Origin: Cycas panzhihuaensis
Lineage: Eukaryota > Cycadophyta
Direction: 5' to 3'
Assembly (NCBI GenBank): GCA_023213395.1
Contig: CM041465.1
Coordinates: 242,861,741-242,925,740 of the forward strand
DNA: 64,000 nucleotides
Shown here piece after piece: positions 1 to 11,340 of this stretch. Under the pieces are notes generated by a model. It had not been told where the DNA came from and searched no databases. It saw only the letters and a list, made by a program, of their open reading frames with translations. Every line of letters begins with the position of its first letter. The first letter of the stretch is position 1. Position numbers and translations under genes: made by a program.

Positions 1-14
1 CTAGGGAGGCTCTG

Positions 15-21
15 TAAATAA
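15..21 (+). promoter_or_regulatory. TATA-like element of the antisense gene in copy A
   Basis: TAAATAA lies at the position aligned with a perfect TATATAA in copy D (60455-60461, minus strand). It is about 175 nt before the putative start codon at 194. The flanking text is alignable to D and B, but the match to a TATA box is weaker than in D. Activity is inference only. Confidence 0.3.
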
Positions 22-193
22 AAAGGGGTGAAAGGGCTAAAATGGGTTTCATTTTTGTGATCCCCTCGAGAGATATGAAGCCCTTCAACCCAAGCAGTGA
101 GGCTTCACCAACCTACAAAAGCACACATTGGAAGATCCGACCATTGGATTAGAGTGAGGAGACAGTCATTGGGATCGAGATGATGAGATAGTT

Positions 194-2638
194 ATGATCA
201 TACTAGATCTAATGACTGGATCATACCCTAACCTTTTCATTTTAGCATTTTAATTTAATGTTATTTTTTATACGTTTTAGGCCCCATAAGGGCCATGGGG
301 ACCCCTTGGAGCTTATTAGGGGCCCAGGGAAGGGGAGGACTAGGGCATTAGGCAACTCTAGTCCTAGTGGACAAAGCTAAGTCTACTTAGACAAATATTT
401 TAAGGCTTTTAAGGCCAACCCCCCCTTTTTAGGGGGGGTATCTGTGGCCTTGTAATATTTATCATGGTGCTGTAAAGTTTGCGATGGGGCCCACTAGACC
501 TAGGGCCCATATCAATGTCTGTGGTACCATAGATATTGATGCCAGGAAGGGACCACGTAGAGAAAAAAAGAATACATTAGGATACATTGGATGGATTTCA
601 CTTATTTGAGGTGACTCCAACCATCCAAAGGGGGGATTCTACATGGCAATAAGGTGCAGACGATTCTTTGACTGATGATTAGCAACTATTCTTATGGTGG
701 ATAACCACAAGAATATAGGGATGGCCATGATGAGCTTTATAAAGGTGATGACTAGATAGGAGTGGATCACTCTATAGTACTATGGGCTACTGAAGGTGAT
801 CAAGACCTCGTAGTATACTTCAGATCAACAACTACTAGTGGATATTGTGTCCCATTGGGATATAAGGAGGCATGTGTTCCATCTCCCACAGGTGGGGGAT
901 GTCACCATCACACTTAGAGATATTTAGAGGATCTTCGGGGTGCCATGTGGAGGTATGTTAGCTTCTTTAGGCACCCTGCCTAGTACAAATACTGCTCACT
1001 AGGAAGCAGTTAGGTTTTTCATAGGGAGGAGTCGATGGGACCAACAAGGGGTGTTGATTTAGGCCTTGGTACTTTCCAGAGTTCCTCAAGTGAGAAAGCT
1101 CATTACATTAGCTATTATATTCTACATATCCCAGAAATAGAACTATAGAGACATACCCAGAGGGTGGATTGCCATGATCAAATAATGTGAGGCCAAGTAG
1201 AGGTTTGACTGGGATGCTTTGATAGTAATGAACATCGTAGGATGATTAGATCATATTAGAGTAGTTAGGAGAGGAGGCTTTTCATACTACATGCTACTCT
1301 AGTGTGGGTTTTTCAATTACTTTAGAGGAGTAGCACCACCAGGAGGGCCCTACCCTATATCATCTAGGGCTCTGACAGTCCATTGATGGAAGAGCAGGTT
1401 CAGGGGAACCAAGGACCAGGTACACATGAGGCATTCTATAGTGGCCATATCACTAGATCTCCTCACTCTCACAAATTACATAGTGGACCCATGTTGAGCG
1501 ATCCACTGGGAGAGTGACGACGAGGGAGGAGAGCTAGGGGAAAAGCCCGATGAGAGAGTAGATAAGGATGGAGGCAATGGCAGTGATGGAGCAGGGCCAT
1601 TAGGGCCAACAAGAGGAGAGGTAGGGCCACCAGGACTGGTAGGAAGAGAGGTAGTTGTAGGTAGGTTTTTAGTAGCAATTATGGCTATGGTGGTAGTGGC
1701 AGAGGCAGCGATAGCTGCGGTAGATCAAGGGATCCCTAGAGAGGAGGGAGCTAAGGGAGGAGATACCCCCAAAGCCCACAAGGCAGGTGAGGAGGTAATG
1801 CCATGGGTTGAGGAGGTAGAGGTGGTAGTAGAAGGGGCTATAATAGAGGACGAGATTATCAAAGTAGAGGAGCCAATCATCCCAAGAGGTGATACTCTCC
1901 CTTGACTCCAACTTATATTTGATTATTCACTACTACCCTGGATGATTATACTTGTATTTTGATGCTTTTATGTACTCTGGACTAACATATGGTATGTATG
2001 TCTTGGTAGGATATGTTGAGATGGTGATGCTACTAGAGGTAGTAGTATGTGAGTTGTTCCTTTATGTCTATAAGGAGGGATAGCCTCCCATCCTGGAAAG
2101 TGAGAAGCCTCAATTAATAGGGCCATATACAACAATATATACCCCTCTAATACAGGCTAGAGACATATGGGCAAAAGAGTCTGAGGAGCTTCATGTGAGG
2201 GTCAGTCAACTGTAGCATGTGCAAGATGATCTATAGGCTAAGAGGGACCAACTAGTGGTAGAGAGGGATGCCCTATAGGACCAGATATGAGGGTTGGAGG
2301 CATAGCTAAGAGGAGTAGGAGGTGACACCAAGAGTCAGGTCTAGGTTACCATATTAGAGGAGAGACTCTGTGGGGCATAGAGGGAGTGGGACCATCTCGT
2401 AGCTGAGAGGGATTGAATCCTAGTTGAGAGGGACCACCTCCAGGACAAGTATGACCAGTTGGTTAACTAGATAGCTTCCAAGTTGTCATATAGCAAGATG
2501 CACATGACCATGATGACCCAATAGAGACCTAGGGATGAGGAGAGAAAGGCAAGGACCTCACAAAGGCATCAGAGGAGCTTAGGAGGGATGAGGTCCCCTG
2601 ACAAAGGATCCAACAGACGAGGGGATGACACCCCTTGA
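194..2638 (+). pseudogene. Antisense accessory gene of Tat-like element A: plant-mobile-domain-like protein with coiled-coil tail, decayed
   Basis: This gene runs opposite to the pol of the element carrying it (integrase remnant on the minus strand at 3476-3999). The model is a short exon 1 (194-211), an intron to about 687, exon 2 to 1888, an intron 1889-2009 (GT at 1889, AG at 2008-2009), and exon 3 from 2010 to a stop near 2638. The reading frame continues across both joins into a heptad-rich segment (about 2160-2470). Exon 2 contains HVFHLPQ-GD followed by T-TL-DI (about 855-925), which resembles the core of the plant mobile domain. The segment after it is rich in Gly, Glu and Val. The intron-1 donor reads AT instead of GT, and the acceptor AG is also altered. 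Internal stops are mostly TAG where the frame suggests Gln and TGA where it suggests Arg. The product is unknown; PMD proteins occur both in plant genes and in transposons. Confidence 0.55.
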
Positions 2639-3475
2639 GGATATGGCATCCATGAGTTTTATATATTATGTATTTTAATAGGAAAGCTTTAGACCTCTAG
2701 GGAGTGTTTCCACATGTAGATATATGATTGTATTCCTCCCTATAAGGATTTGAGCGTCCTAAGGCATATTGCCTAGATCATGCACCATATGATTCAGATC
2801 TACCATATGATTATATATATAGGGGGCCCATTAGTACCCCATTTTGATGCATGATGATGTTGTTATATGCCCATGATGTTATTATTTTGTTTGATATGTA
2901 GTATGTTTGTCTTTATGATGTATAAAGATGGGTGGACGTGAGTATATATGGACATGGGTGCATGAATGCATGAAGGACTATGAACTTAGATTGTTTTACT
3001 TTGATGGTTACATTATGATTTTGATTATATTATATGTAGATGATACTCACATATTTATTTTTATGCGATGCTACACTCATACTAGGTACACACACACACA
3101 CTATATATATGGATGATGGTTATGTATGAGGCTAGGGGAGAGTGTCGTGCATGTCCCTTAGAGGGAGCATGATGGATATGTAAAGGACGAACCAACAAGG
3201 GGTATGGATACCTAAATAGAAGGGACTATGTTGGGAAGTGAATCCATGCTCGAAAGTGAAGGAGGTTTGCTTACCCAACTAGGAAAAGAGAGGGTCTCCC
3301 TCATAAAGGAGATATATAGATGAAATATTAATAACAAAGTCTAAAGGATGGGAGGCCACTCTAAATAATCATCACACCTTTGATTAGGAGGAACAACGAT
3401 ATGCCTAGAGTGGTAGTTTAGGCTTATTTCAGAGCAAAAGAGAGGTGTGACTGTTTTGCTCAAGAGTAGAAAGGG
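2639..3475. other. Spacer between antisense gene and integrase end, copy A
   Basis: No coding signal is seen. It aligns, reversed, with 14178-15034 in copy B and 57200-57923 in copy D, so it is a regular part of the element. It includes short AC/TA microsatellites (about 3080-3110) and a conserved stretch around a CATCATGCATCAAAATGGGG-like sequence. It probably holds the 3' ends of both the pol unit and the antisense gene (convergent arrangement). Confidence 0.5.
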
Positions 3476-3999
3476 TTACACATGGAAATTCTTTAGAAAC
3501 TTGCTATTCACAGCTTTCTTGAATTCAAGATCCTCTAAAGTCACTATCCTATATGTACCATTATCAAGGCTCTCAAGAATGACGAAGGGGCCATCCCATT
3601 TAGGCTCAAACTTGGATAGGAAATTATGGATATACTCAAGCTTAAGGATGTGGTCCCCTAGATTTAGAGGGTAAGGACAAAGACATTTGTCATACATTCT
3701 TCATGACCTAGTCTTATAAGTAAGGTTCACTTGGTAAGCCATCAAGCATTTCTCGTTTAAGACCTTGAGGTCAAAGAAGTGGGTTTGGCAACACGATTCC
3801 TCATCAACAAGACCTTGAATAGAAACTTACAAGGAAGAGATTTCAACTTCTAAAGGGAGGACTACTTTGGTCCCATATACGAGGGAGAATAGGGTCATCC
3901 CTATAGCTATGCAAATGGAAGTACGATAAGCCCATAAAGTAGAAGGGAGTTGAAGATTCTAATCCCTTTGGGATTGGACTACTATTTTCTTGAAGATGT
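3476..3999 (-). pseudogene. Integrase C-terminal fragment of Tat-like element A
   Basis: The minus-strand translation matches the integrase end of copy B (13660-14177) almost residue for residue, including LWAY-TSI, GMTLFSL-YGTK and the terminal block with GPFVI, LEDLEFKKAVN and KFLKNF. It covers the end of the catalytic core and the C-terminal DNA-binding region only. It is cut at 3999 by the start of the LTR of element B. A few stops remain. The rest of this element is probably the minus-strand copy at 28705-36199 (inference). Confidence 0.8.
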
Positions 4000-4581
4000 T
4001 GTTTCTTAGCTACTGGGAATGGACATGGATAACACCTTTTAGGTAGGCATAGGTATACATCTCTACCCTTTCTCCTCATTCATTTCATGACTTGGTGAGA
4101 TGATTTATGGTTACATTTTATGTGATATTGTTATATACATAGTTGTGATGCCTAGTTTGCCTGCCTACTTTGTGCCTATGACTATGATCTAGCCTATGAT
4201 GACTTAGGACCATGGTCTTATGGCACCACACAACTCCTCATGACACCCTCCTAGCACTCTTGGCTACTTGTGGGCCCTTACAACCCACCTTTTGCTCATG
4301 ATTGTCATCATATATGATTTCTAATACATCGTTTTGGCCTAATCATCCCTTTGTATGCTTTGACACCCCTCATTGGGGTCTCTTGCACACCTTTTTGCAC
4401 ATTTGGGAGCCCCCACCACTGCTTAGAGGTCCTCTAAAACCCTTACCAATCCAACATATCTTGTCTTTGCACCCTGGGACTCATCTTTTAGGGTTCTCTT
4501 AGGCTCCATTTTTATTTTTATTTTATTTTATTTTTTCCTTATATTTAGTTCACACTATGACAACATTTGCAGTATTGTGCT

Positions 4582-4605
4582 AAACTTTGCGGTATCGCGA
4601 AGTTT
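4582..4605. promoter_or_regulatory. 24-nt near-palindrome in LTR B
   Basis: AAACTT and AAGTTT arms surround a GCGGTATCGC core. The same 24-nt layout occurs in the other Tat-like LTRs (39272, 43832, 62355) and in the antisense-gene intron of D (59932). It lies about 140 nt upstream of the TATA-like ATAAAAA. Symmetry of this kind suggests a dimeric protein site; function is inferred. Confidence 0.45.
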
Positions 4606-4740
4606 GTTATGGGGCAACAATCTATTGACTTCTGTGGCCTGACAATGGCTAGTTTCACATTTATTAAAAAACTGACTCATGGCAAACCATTGTTTCCTAC
4701 CCAAAGCAAACCCTAGTTGCTTGAGAACCCTAATCAGGAC

Positions 4741-4747
4741 ATAAAAA
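4741..4747 (+). promoter_or_regulatory. Probable LTR TATA box, element B
   Basis: ATAAAAA in the context GGACATAAAAACC. The matching LTR at 24145 keeps the same text (24916), and LTR D has TATAAGTA at the equivalent place (43993). Conservation among copies supports a promoter role; no transcription evidence is available here. Confidence 0.4.
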
Positions 4748-6629
4748 CCAAAATTTGAGTTCATTTTACCTCTCTTGTCTCTTAAACGAAAGGAAAAAAA
4801 TGCCTCTCATCTACATTTTTAGACCTCCTTCTCATTCTCTTCTTTTGAAAGGGCAAAATCCTAATACATAGGTTTGAATTAGACTTCCTTCAGTAGATTC
4901 TTCCTCTCTTATGCTCACCCTAGCAACAGTAGTACGATTCCAAGGCTTTGAGTCTCTTCCTTGCCTCTAAAGGGGCCCTTCTTCACCTAACAAGTGGGAT
5001 CCCTAACTCTCCTTATTTGATCATGAGGTAACACTTATTTTGCTTTAGTTTTATAGCTAGAAATAGGTATGTTTATGGTATTTTAATCCTTTAGCAAGTG
5101 TATTTATCTAGTAGCATCATTTGCTATAGGTTTTAGCATATATTGCACTTCTTTTTGGTGGCTAAAGGAAGGTAAACCCTTCCTTTCTTCATTGGTTGCA
5201 CCTCCAAACCCCTTGGGTCCTCTTTGGTTATAGCTAGGTAGATTATAGGATATCTTAGATAAGGAGAAGATGAGCTAATGACTAGAGTTCCAACTCCAAA
5301 AGCCATATCCTCTAGGGTAACCCCCTACCTCTTGAAGTTTCCTATGTTGTATCCATTATACGAGCCAAGAAATCCCCTTAAGTGAGGATCTTTCCTAATT
5401 GTTGTATTTGCAAAACTTGCAATGCTTGCAATTAGCCCACATATGTATTATCTAGTAGTAATCTCCATAATACACCTTACTTCTCATGGTATTCACTTCC
5501 TCTTTCCATGCTTTACAAAAGTTGTAGTATTACAACTTTTGCAACATTTGTAGTTTTTACAACTTTTGTAACTTCTTGCACCATTTAGTATTTCTTATAA
5601 GTTGTTTTATTTTTGGTTGCTTGAAGCTTTCAATCCCCACTTAACCCACTCTTATAGTACTCAAGCACATAAGAGGTGGTTTGTTTGAGGAAGCTGGCCA
5701 TTCTAAGGCTACCCCTTTCTTACTTTTAAACCCCCTCTATTTTCCCTAGAAATTCTTGGAAACATTTTTGTGTATAAGCAAAACCGTGGATTGTATTATT
5801 CCTCTCTTTCAAAATATTAAGCAAGCTTTAAATCCACCTTAGTAATCATATACATACATACATGTATATGCATGAACTTGCTTATTGTTAAAAGGGTTTG
5901 TTCATATAGGAAACACCACTCTTCTTGAGCAAGTAGGATTATATTGCAAACCAAGAGGTACATTTGTCTTTTTACATTCATATTTCCTTGAATCTTTCCT
6001 TTAAGTTTCCCATTCTTTCAAAATATACTTTAGGGAATGTAAGGGAGCTCCACCTACAACTTTGCCTACAATGTCTACTGTGATCTAGAGCACAAGGCGA
6101 TGAGAAAGGAAAGTGAAGAGGGGAAAGAGAGGTGATTCACCAACTAGTTTACTTCCAGGTGCACTCCTTCCAACTCTTCTCCCTCTTCTTTGGTTCCTCC
6201 CCCTTCTTCCCTAAAAGGGACTTAGTTAGGTTTATATATAGATTGTAATTATCTAGTTTTATACTTACATTCACCAAAGGGAAACACAAAAGGGACTTAT
6301 TCATACTTGCATCTTCACCCTTTACAAACACATAAAGATCCTACTATTCTCCTTCATTTTCATGAAGAAAAAGGGTAGTTTAGAAAGTGCACTTCTTATT
6401 TCTTCATGTAAGAAAGAAAGCAAACAATCCAATCAAAAGACTTAGCTTTTCTTACTACACTCCCCATTTTGCATTCTGTATGAAATCATGGGGATAAGGG
6501 TAGAATTAGGGAAGTGTAATTTAGTTGGGAATGCTATTCTTCCTTGCATTACTAGGAAAGATTGCATAGACCATTTGTGCTCTTTCTATCCCTTACACCC
6601 CTCTTTTTCCTTTAAGTTAATCTTATATC

Positions 6630-6635
6630 AATAAA
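6630..6635 (+). terminator. Possible polyadenylation signal in LTR B
   Basis: AATAAA in the context ATCAATAAAGGAA, conserved in the second LTR at 26816-26821. The position, about 1.9 kb after the TATA-like element and about 640 nt before the LTR end, fits an R-U5 region of a very long LTR. Inference. Confidence 0.3.
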
Positions 6636-7274
6636 GGAAAAGAGAGTGAGGATGGGAAAAGGAAAGAGAAAGTGTTCTTATTAGGTTATAATCTTGTCTA
6701 GGATCAATACTTTGGACTCTTACATCATCCCCATTTCATAATCGAGACAAAAGACTTTATCTAGAACCCATAACATAGTTGAGCAACCATTCCTTTTAGC
6801 TCAAACCCTAGAGGCATCCCCTTTAGGTGACCTTTAATAAAACCTGCTATTAGTCTTACTTCTCAAATTTGGTCTCCACACACCAAGTCCCTTCCTCACC
6901 TCTCAACTAATCATTTCCTTTACTCATTCCATAAGTCCCTATCTCATTAGGGCCTACTCTTTCTCCTTCCCCTCTTCCTTGGAAGAGGGTCTTGATCTTT
7001 TCTCTCCTTCCTTCCACCATTAGGATAAGAGAGTCCTCTCCCAAGCTACTCGATAAACTAAGGATGCCCTTACCTGACCTAACTCTGAGAAGGTTCTTGT
7101 CAAAAGGGAAGGTCTTGTGCACTATTTATAGGTCTTCAAACATGTGTTCTGACACACAGACATCCTTTGTGGGTGACCTATCACCTTCTCAAGTACCTCT
7201 TAATCCCTTGATATAGTGATAGTGTTGGCTTAAGTATCCTTATCCTTAGTGACCCCCTAGAGGCATGCTTCCAC

Positions 7275-7294
7275 TAGGGACTATACTGGGGACT
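7275..7294 (+). other. Primer binding site of element B (degenerate)
   Basis: TAGGGACTATACTGGGGACT directly follows the LTR end. Copy D has TGGCGACCATACTGGGTACT at the same place (46064-46083). Both resemble the TGGCGACTC-type primer site I recall for Tat/Ogre elements, described as complementary to tRNA-Arg. The first bases are mutated in B. Confidence 0.55.
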
Positions 7295-7528
7295 CACTAG
7301 TAAGGGAATCATTCTGATTTCCTTTGTGTTAGTGTTGCCCTTCTATTTTGACATCTCTTTTTGATTCATTGGGCAACCCCTAACATCTTTACCCCACTTG
7401 TCCTTCTCTCTTCCAAAGTTTTAGAAGGAACTTAAATGCGATGATTCTCTCATCATCTATGAGATCTCCCTCCTTCCCTAGAAGAATCCCCTTATTTTCC
7501 CCTTCCCTTGACTAATTCTGAATTATCC

Positions 7529-9840
7529 ATGGAAGTATATTCTTTGAAATGGGCCTACCATGCCTACATTTCTAAAGGCCAACAACAACCCTCAACTTCC
7601 TTCTAGGGTCCCGCCTAAAAGGGTGATGACCCTATCTTTTATTTGAGTGATCAAGAGCACCTGAGTCTCTACCATCTCCCCATGCATGATGTGGGGGCAT
7701 CATCTTCTATGGGATATTACCATCTTGGTGACAATACCCATGAAGATTGACCTGTGGGGTCTACTTTGTGTGAGGATCCCTCTACCTCATATGAACAAGT
7801 AGGAATCACTCCCATGGATGTGGTTAAAGCATTACACTAAAGTTTCTAGGCTGCAAGTCTCTGACTACCTCCAAAGTAGTTGGGAAGCATCCTATGTAGT
7901 GTATCACCTTCCTCTTCCTCATCTGCACCTCCTTTTTCCTCCTACTCTATATTGATGTCTATGACAGTGCCATCCCCTATTGTCTCTTCTTCCTCGTGCA
8001 CCCCTCATACTTTAGGGACCATCTAAGGTATACTCACATCCCAAATTAGGTTGAGTATACCTTCTCCTAGTTTAGTGTTCATCCTTCTCTTACATGACCT
8101 AGGGGACTTTCATGTTGCCCTCTTTCAAGACATGAGGGGTATATCCCCACACATCCTCAGCCTTAATCTAGGGATCTTTCTCTTTACCTACCCCCGAGAT
8201 ATACTTCCTAACCATGGGGGCACAGAAAGGAAAATCCCCTTCCTGTTTCTAGGGTGGACTTGCTCCACCCATATGGTGTTGCACCTCTCACAGGTGGACC
8301 ATATATGCAAAACCCTATTCCACACCCTTTCGTTCCATCTTTGTGTGCCACCTCATATGTGATGCCTATACAAGGAGGATTGACTCTACCTCAAGGCTCC
8401 TTTCCTCAAGTCCCCTTTCAACAAGGGGTACGTCATCAAGGAGGAATGGGCCCTTCTTGCCCATTCATCTCTTTTTGATACCCTTCTCATTTAGGAGTGG
8501 TTCCTTCCCATTAAGCAGGAGGGAATCCATATCCTTCCTTTAGTTAAACTTCTCAAGGGGGATTTGGGTACCCATGCCCACCTCCTCCTTCTTCTCTCAT
8601 CAATCCATTAGTTTAACTAAGGGTCTGCCCCTTCATTGACTATAGGTCGACTCCTTTATCCATTGAGACATTAAGGACCAACTTACCACCTCATCCCCCC
8701 AAGGTGCCCAAGTTCGATGGGACCTCATCACAAGACCCAACTAAATATGTTAGGAGTTTCTCTATGCTATGTATCAATCATTGGGCTTATGACCACATTT
8801 TAATGAAGCTTTTTCCATGTTCCTTACATGGAAATGTTCTTAAATGGTTTTACCACCTCCCTGCCCACTCTATTCATTCATTCTAGTAACTTGTGGATGA
8901 GTTTGTCAACTATTTTAACATCATTTGTCCCTTTGAGAGTGGAATGAAGGCTTTTATTTCTCTTAAATAAGGTCATGAGGAAATGAATTATGACTTTATT
9001 AGGCACTTTCATAACCTTCTCCACTCTATGAAGGCCACATTACCTGAGGAGTTGAAGAGGGATATCTTCGTGAATGCTCTCCATCCCAAGGTGTATATTG
9101 AAGTCCTCAAAATGGAAGCAATAACATGTGATTTTGCCATAGCTAAATGCTTGGCCCTTGGGGCTATTGAGATCCAAACAGGTCTTAAGAAACCTCTTAA
9201 ACCATCATGATGATGATAGACACCCCCTCTGTCATATGACATAAGACCCCAACAACCTCAAAAGTCTTCTACCCACTCAATGAAGAAGACTTTAAACCCC
9301 TTGACTTCTGCCATATATTATTTTAAATGTACGATGAAGGAGCTTAAGCTCCAAGCTCCTCCCTCACCCTTGAACTCCCATAGGCATATCCACTAGGCTT
9401 CCTAAGTAGAACCTCCCAAGGATGGAAATATCCACTCCTCTTAAGAAAAGAAGACCAAACCTTCCTTGGAAAAGAAGTGGTGTTCTATCTATGGTAACTA
9501 TTTCCATGAGGACTCATAGTGTAGGGTGTAGCATCCTAAACCTGCCCCACCTCATGTTTCCTCCTCCAATAAGTTGTTTAAGCCCAATCTAGACTAGCCC
9601 ATCCATAGAGATCCCTTCGCTAAACATGGGGAATGGGTCCAACATATCTAGCACAGGGGGAACCAGAATAGGGGGCAATCTCCTAACCCTTCTTCCATGC
9701 AACCAAAAGGAAAAGAGGCAAGAAGTTTTTCCTCTCCTCCTAATTCTCGCCATCAAACCTCCTCACCCTCTTAATCCTAAAACAAGGGAAAGAGAGTCAT
9801 CTAAATGCTTGAGATCACTCCCCTATATGTCCTAACCAAG
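7529..9840 (+). pseudogene. gag: gag of Tat-like element B, decayed
   Basis: Structural capsid protein region. The proposed start at 7529 is the ATG conserved in context with D (46323). The N-terminal part is acidic and then Pro/Ser-rich and poorly conserved in frame. The capsid core begins near 8700 (KFDGTSSQDP, HILMKLFP, about 8704-8883) and continues 8890-9210 (EMNYDFIRHFHNLLH, LPEELKRDIFVNAL), which is the Retrotrans_gag pattern. A zinc-knuckle-like motif of the C-X2-H-X4-H-X4-C type lies at 9481-9522; here the first His is Tyr and a stop precedes the last Cys. Two adjacent stops (8884-8889) interrupt the core at a spot also broken in copies D and F. Not translatable as one protein. Confidence 0.8.
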
Positions 9841-10162
9841 TCTTAAGTAGCTAAAGAGGCCATAGGGGCTTCTTCCTCTTCTTAGCCAGATCCTCCCATG
9901 GATAACCTGCCTTCTAAGATTCCTCCATTCCCTAAGACCATTCTTGTCTACCTAGGTCGCTATGATTTTAGAAGGGTGCTTCCCCAACTAATTGGAAAAA
10001 AGAAGTCCTTCTCAATCATAGATGAGCTCCACACCATGGCTAATGGGATGTCCATGATGGATATATTAAGGAGTTATCCAGGGCAATGCGATCTCCTCTT
10101 GGAGGCTTTAGGGTTAGTGGATATACCCATCCATGCTTTGAGTACTACCCCAAGTCAAGAGC
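9841..10162 (+). pseudogene. gag-protease linker of element B
   Basis: A conserved segment of unknown function with FPKTI--Y---YDFR, IIDELHT, MDILRS-P-Q-LLLEALG and a short tail (about 9898-10160). It is present with the same residues in D (55400-55650) and, on the minus strand, in F (about 30900-31130). Conservation in three independently decayed copies argues for a real part of the gag-pol protein. No family is recognised. Confidence 0.55.
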
Positions 10163-10573
10163 TTGTCATCACTTTCAACCTTAAAGACCTCCCCTCTAAC
10201 TAGTGAAAGGGAATGCCAATGGCATTACCCTTTTACGATATTCATTGACATTCCTAAGTGCACCCTTAGAAGGACTATTATAGATGATGGTTCTTCCATC
10301 AATGCTATGCTACTATGCATCATGCAGGAGTTGGGCATAGTGGCTCTTGAGCCAGTTTCATGGCATTACCAGGGCTATGATGGTAGTGAGAATATGCCTT
10401 TAGGTTCTATCTATGTCCCCCTTACTCTTGAGGATAAAACTATCCTCATTAATACAGTGTTCCTTGTCATAGACGTGGACTACAACCTATTGTTGGGATG
10501 CCCATGGCTTAACCAGATGAGAGTTGTGTGCTCATCCTATTGGGGACAACTTAAATTCATCCATGAAGGATGA
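10163..10573 (+). pseudogene. Aspartic protease (retropepsin-like) of element B
   Basis: Processing protease of the gag-pol precursor. The active-site block is IIDDGSSINAM (usual D-S/T-G replaced by D-D/N-G-S-S as in other Tat-like proteases), and the second conserved block is NLLLG-PWL near 10480-10510. The Asp is present. A stop ends the segment at 10571. Homologous segments: F at 30601-30951 (minus), with IIDNGS; D at about 55680-56136, with VVDNGSS. Confidence 0.75.
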
Positions 10574-11340
10574 ATGAAGGTTGTCTCCCAAGAGCCTCCT
10601 CATATTAGGCAATTGCATCAATCTTGTTAGGTGGCTCATGACCTAGCAAAGGGCAATAAATACCCATCTATCCATGCCTCCACTTGCACGATTGATATCT
10701 TTAGCACTTCTAGTGCAGAGAAAGGACCTTTCTCTTTCTCTTCTAACCTTATCTGTTTTGATCTTATTGGTGTAGGGAGTTATAGGTACCTCACCGTTTT
10801 AAATGATGATGAGTTCAATGGTGAGGACGAGGAGTTCCCTTATCCCATATCCCTCCTAAACACCCATAGGGAGTGCTTACTCCATTTTAGGTCCTAACCT
10901 GGAACTTCTTCTATTAAGGAGCCCAATACTCATGCCGTATCATGCACAGTCACTTCCATCTCTTGTGTGACCTCCCATACTACTTCATCATCTACCTCAT
11001 CATTTTCCTTGGATGTTAAGGATAGGAAGACTCCTATTTTATGATATAGAGGGATTCTCTCTAACTCTTCCGAAGAGTCTTTTGATTACATTGAGTAGTG
11101 GGTTGATCATTATAGGCCCATCACTCCTCATACTTTCCCTTCCTCATCCTCCTTAAGAAAAACTATCCATGGGATAGATTGCTTCAAGAATCATGAGGCT
11201 TTTCTAGATCATTTAGTGGGCTCAATGCCTAATCTTCCTCTTGGTCACCATAAGCTTAGTTACTGGAAGGTCCTAACCCTTGGATCATCCCTAGCTAACC
11301 CAAATTAGCCTAGTTCTCTCTTACCCCTTACTATTGACCA
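10574..11340 (+). pseudogene. Protease-RT linker of element B (acidic, conserved)
   Basis: Several blocks are shared with F and D: GVGSY-YL followed by an acidic DDE/DED run (about 10760-10840); FDYIE-WVDHY-PI-P (about 11080-11120); and IHGID-FK--EALL-HLVGSMPN (about 11165-11235). The role is unknown; in long Tat-like elements this interval can be several hundred codons. Scattered stops are present. There is no cysteine or His cluster and no membrane segment. Confidence 0.55.

Larger units (their letters stand above)
4000..7273 (+). repeat. 5' LTR of Tat-like element B
   Basis: It begins TGTTTC at exactly 4000, where homology to the A integrase stops. It ends near TCCA at 7273, one base before a recognisable primer site. 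It aligns along its length with 24145-27446 and with the LTRs of D, F and G. Length is about 3.27 kb. It contains the 24-nt near-palindrome at 4582-4605, an ATAAAAA TATA-like element at 4741, a cluster of CAACTTTTGCAAC-type short repeats at about 5520-5590, and a possible AATAAA signal at 6630. Open frames inside it are short and not conserved between LTR copies, so I treat it as non-coding. Confidence 0.85.

Noticed and set aside
2928-3116. 62-codon plus-strand frame ending in a His/Thr repeat
   Set aside because: It lies in the non-coding spacer of copy A and the repeat is just an AC microsatellite.
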